Assembly (NCBI GenBank): GCA_036245805.1
Contig: BTRK01000001.1
Span: 23,505,087 to 23,569,086 of the forward strand
Direction: 5' to 3'
DNA: 64,000 nt
Origin: Pristionchus mayeri
Lineage: Eukaryota; Nematoda; Chromadorea; Rhabditida; Neodiplogasteridae
Shown: piece by piece, positions 60,707 to 64,000 of the stretch
Numbering within the stretch: position 1 is the stretch's first letter
Layout of the letters: each line of letters opens with the position of its first letter
Program-made: the position numbers and the translations under genes
Notes under the pieces: model-generated
What the model was told of the DNA's origin: nothing
Seen by the model: the letters and a program-made list of their open reading frames with translations, nothing else
The model's database searches: none

Positions 60707-63207
60707 ATGTCCTTTCTCCTCAATGGAATCTCATCTCTTCTCCTTCCTCTTCATTCAGACTCCTCCATTCTTCCTCCGTCTCTTCTCTCCATGTCTTCCT
60801 CGTAAGATATGCCAATCCGAGTCAATCGCCCCTTCATCGGATATGCCTCATTCGTGAGTTCTCCCCTTGGGGTTCTTCGAGATCTTCGTCTCTCTCTTGC
60901 AGTCTCGATCCCTTCTCTTGCAGAGTAGAGAGATCTCGATCGTTACACAGCGCATTGAAAAAGGCAGTGAGAACAGTGGATGAGAGAAAGGTTCGTCCCC
61001 CCTCCCCTCTATGCATTCCCTTCCGTCTGGGTAGAAGAAACGTGATAGTTTATGAGATGGAAGCTGTCTGGGATCTCTTTCTCTCTATTCTCACGTACCT
61101 TTCTCATTGATCCAATCTTCTCTCATCACTTAAACTTTTGATCTTTGAAAATCCTCTTGCTTCCTCTTTGCTCTGGTCAAGTTCCCCTTGTGAGAGGGCA
61201 ATGGAGAGAAGGGAGGAGGAAAAGAAAAGGGTCGAATAGGGGAGAATCAAATATCTTTTTCTCTAACAAGGACCAAAGTGAAAGAAACTACATTTCTCCC
61301 AAACTTGCACATATATAATCTGTATATCTTTACATAGAAAGATATCGATGTGCGCGAAGATTAGTAGCCGAATGTTTGTTGAAATGAGGAGAAGATGCAG
61401 ATACATAGTGTGTGTTCTTGAAGCAGAAGAAGGAGGAGTTGAAAGTAGAGAGGAAGAAGTGTCTTCAGGTAGTTCACTTCGCCGATTCCATGGGATTGGA
61501 TCTGGTGCAAGTCAAATGCGTCTTCCCCTACAATTCATCAGACGAGGAACTCCTCTCTTCCTCGCCTTCTCTACTCATCAAACCGTGAGTTACTCTCAGA
61601 GTTCCTGGAAAGAATGCTTGGACTGATGAGGCAGACATAAACAATCCCGTCTTCAGTCCTTTCCTTTTCCCCCGTTGGAGAATGTAGCAGTAGTTTGAAT
61701 AATCTTTTTAAATAGAATTCTGAGAAACTGCCAGCCTTTTGTTCTCATAGTCCAAGCAATGGGAAAAACATGAAACGAGTGCTTTTAAAAAAAATGAGAT
61801 TGCGTAGGAAGTTCGAAAAAATGAGATGGAAATAGAAAGAAGGTGATAAATAGTAGATGGTCGATCTGCAGTGCGACAGGAGGGAAGGGAGGAACGACGA
61901 CAGTGAGCAGAATGATCCCCCACTCGGGATCATTCAACGATGCGAGGTTCCTCCAATTGCACGCCCCCTCATGGAATGTCCCCAAGGAATACCATCAAGT
62001 GAACAAGGAACTACTCAACAGGGTCAGCCATCTCAGAAGAACCACTTCTTGTCAAAGGGGCTGCAATGCTTCGGCATTGCAGCGTATAGATACAAACACG
62101 AGTGACCCTTGCTGAACGAGAGAGTGAATCTCTTCAGACAGTCTCCAATGGCGTGTGTCTCAAATCCTCGAATGTCATCGGGATGACGTTCACTGCCATC
62201 GTCTCAGTCTACAACTACTCGTACCACAAACAAGTACGTAGCCGTCTTCCTTTTCTTCTTCTTCTTTGATCTCATTCTCCCCAAGTCTACGATTGTGAAT
62301 CATACTAGTGACTGTGCTATGTACTTTTGTATGTAAGTATTCATAAATCCGCTCATTCGTCTATCATCTTCCTCCAGTTGATCTTTCCTCATCTGATTCC
62401 TTTTCTCCTCCAGGTCTTCGTGAGATATTCACTCGATGGATGGAGATCTCACATTGAGATACAAGCAAGATACATCTCCTCCCATCCTCAGGTAATAGCT
62501 CCCTCTTCCATCCCACTTATAGTTACATTGGTCGGCGATTGCCATTTAGTCCGGAATAAAGATCAGGAACACAATCGTTGACATGTTTGGCACGAGAGAA
62601 TTCAGGAGAACACGGATAGTTTCTCCTTCTCTATCTTTCTTCCTCATTCGATGCCCGTGGGAGCGAAGTGTGAATTCGCCCTCAGGTACCTTCGATCCCT
62701 CTTCCTTCCATCCTTCATTCTTCCCATTCCTTCTCACCTCTCATTTTTCTACAGCTTCTTTACCAATAGAGTGGAATTGTAGGGGGAAGCCAAATTTGCG
62801 TAGAGACCGACAAGATCACAAGTCCAGTCTCATTTCAGTCACACCCCACACACGGAAATATGTCTGCAACTTCTTTGGCCTACCTGTCACCGTGTAACCC
62901 TCACTAGTCTAATTTAAGCCTTGCTTCTACGCCCACGCTTTTTTGTTTCTTGTTCCAATGGAGTTCGCGCAATTCTAAAAATAAGGCTTTTGAATTATGC
63001 GTACTGGCAAGTGCAATAGTCTAATAAAATCTAAGAAATTTCCATTTACCTGAGATCTCTATATCTCTCTCTCTCAGGTACAAGTGTGGCCATCGCGAGT
63101 TCTGGGACAACAACAACGGTTCTAACTACGTGATTGAGTGCGCGACGATGGCCTCTCACTACGGATCTTCCCTTTCCTCCCACCACGACAGACCCGTATT
63201 CTACTGA
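60707..63207 (+). CDS. Protein phosphatase 1 glycogen-targeting subunit (PPP1R3-like, CBM21)
   Basis: Targets PP1 catalytic subunit to glycogen, favouring glycogen synthesis. Exons: 60707-60801, 60924-60990 (or 60903-60990, same frame), 61469-61584, 61872-62022, 62090-62233, 62414-62491, 62606-62685, 63078-63207; about 286 residues. The PP1-binding RVxF-type motif is KVVHF, within KVVHFADSMGLDLVQVK as in the family. The CBM21 domain follows: IQTRVTLAE, VFVRYSLDGWRSH with the glycogen-binding Trp, ENTDSFSFSIFLP, and the hallmark REFWDNNNGSNY. Start chosen at the ATG after TCCCCAG because only that exon, through a GTAAGA donor, gives the correct phase. The N-terminus and the 3' end are less certain: a further exon before 63,449 (frame ending PNPDELEQIKDKLEA) is possible. 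Confidence 0.85.
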
Positions 63208-64000
63208 CCCTCCTTCTGCCATCCCGTGTCCTCTTCTCTTCCATCCCAGTGTCCCCCATCTCTTCCTTTCACGGGTACAATCTCTCATTGCCATACAACT
63301 ATAGAATACTCGGCTCAATAGACTCCTTCTCACACTGGTTACTCCTATTACCCCACTCAGATCAAATACCATGTCAGGAGATTAGATATCGATTGCTGTA
63401 CCCTAATCCCGATGAATTAGAGCAGATAAAGGATAAGTTGGAAGCCTGAATGAGCCCTGCTCGGAAACGACTAAGATTAATAGTAAGAAAGAAGACTCTC
63501 ATCGAAAATCTGATGATTATTTTGTGAAACTTGTAAGATTTCATTCTCCACCCACACAAATGCATTAATTCAGCCGATTATGGTAATGAAGTCTCGTGCC
63601 TCGATGAACACTTCACTGCACATTAGAGGAAAATGGTCGTCTCGAATATTTTGATGACTGAAACGATCGTTGACTTCCCTCGCTTCGAACTGTTTGCTCT
63701 TTTGGATTCCCACGCGGACTTTATATCTATTAGGGGAATGTTCTACGTCAGCAGCGAATTCCCATGGGAGGGGAGATCCCTCTGTTGCACATTCCTCTTC
63801 CATCAGAGTGAGACGAAATGAATATCACCCCGCACTATGATCCCCTGATTAGAGGGGATTGACGATCCAATGAAGGGCTTCTAGACAATCCTCCGATTGA
63901 TACTCCACGAGGTGATAGAGAAGGGGGGAGGGGAGGGGGGGAGGGGTGATGCAAGGAGATACAGTCCACCCCCTCGAATGACGAGTACTCTTTCGAATGC
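63208..64000. other. 3' flank of PP1 subunit gene, right end of window
   Basis: 63,390-63,449 contains an open frame that could be an alternative last exon of the upstream gene. Beyond that no gene is recognised. Reading frames at 63,570-63,821 exist on both strands without similarity that I know. Confidence 0.45.

Overview
The window is nuclear DNA of a nematode. Coding exons are short, and nearly all coding introns are GT-AG. Several coding starts sit directly behind a polypyrimidine-CAG acceptor, as expected for spliced-leader trans-splicing. The proteins resemble Caenorhabditis orthologues (V-ATPase subunit H, RPL-11, SEC-22, GSR-1, an ELT-2-type GATA factor). The many very short exons would fit a diplogastrid such as Pristionchus, but that placement is inference.

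Layout. 1-27,360 is a tandem segmental duplication. Copy 1 (1 to ~7,830) and copy 2 (~12,036 to ~27,360) each hold vha-15 (+) followed by rpl-11 (-). They are joined by a decayed Ty3-type retroelement (7,835-11,724) that carries a LINE fragment, which itself carries a TTAA-flanked MITE. rpl-11 is intact only in copy 2. vha-15 in copy 2 has no visible first coding exon. So within what can be seen, each copy can supply only one complete gene. Copy 2 has gained about 7.5 kb of further insertions, several with readable target-site duplications.

27,860-38,300 holds intact rpl-11 (-), a divergent promoter gap, mitochondrial HMG-CoA lyase (+), a cytosolic sulfotransferase (+) and an unrecognised basic/acidic protein (+). 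One intron of the last gene is a 5.2 kb nest of three long palindromes. 38,868-52,660 is sec-22 (+), whose last intron is 10.7 kb and contains a stack of inverted-repeat elements, a nearly complete LINE reverse transcriptase and nested hAT-like and mariner-like elements. 53,476-63,207 is compact and gene-dense: glutathione reductase gsr-1, an elt-2-like GATA factor and a PP1 glycogen-targeting subunit with a CBM21 domain, all (+).

The genes are mainly housekeeping (proton pumping, ribosome, leucine/ketone catabolism, ER-Golgi SNARE, redox, glycogen control) plus one intestinal-type transcription factor. There is no evidence that they form one pathway. The unusual content lies in the repeats: long inverted repeats inside introns of expressed genes, a MITE family carrying tRNA-like A and B boxes, UUCG-hairpin repeats, two satellites inside a transposon-like insertion, and two GC-AG introns.
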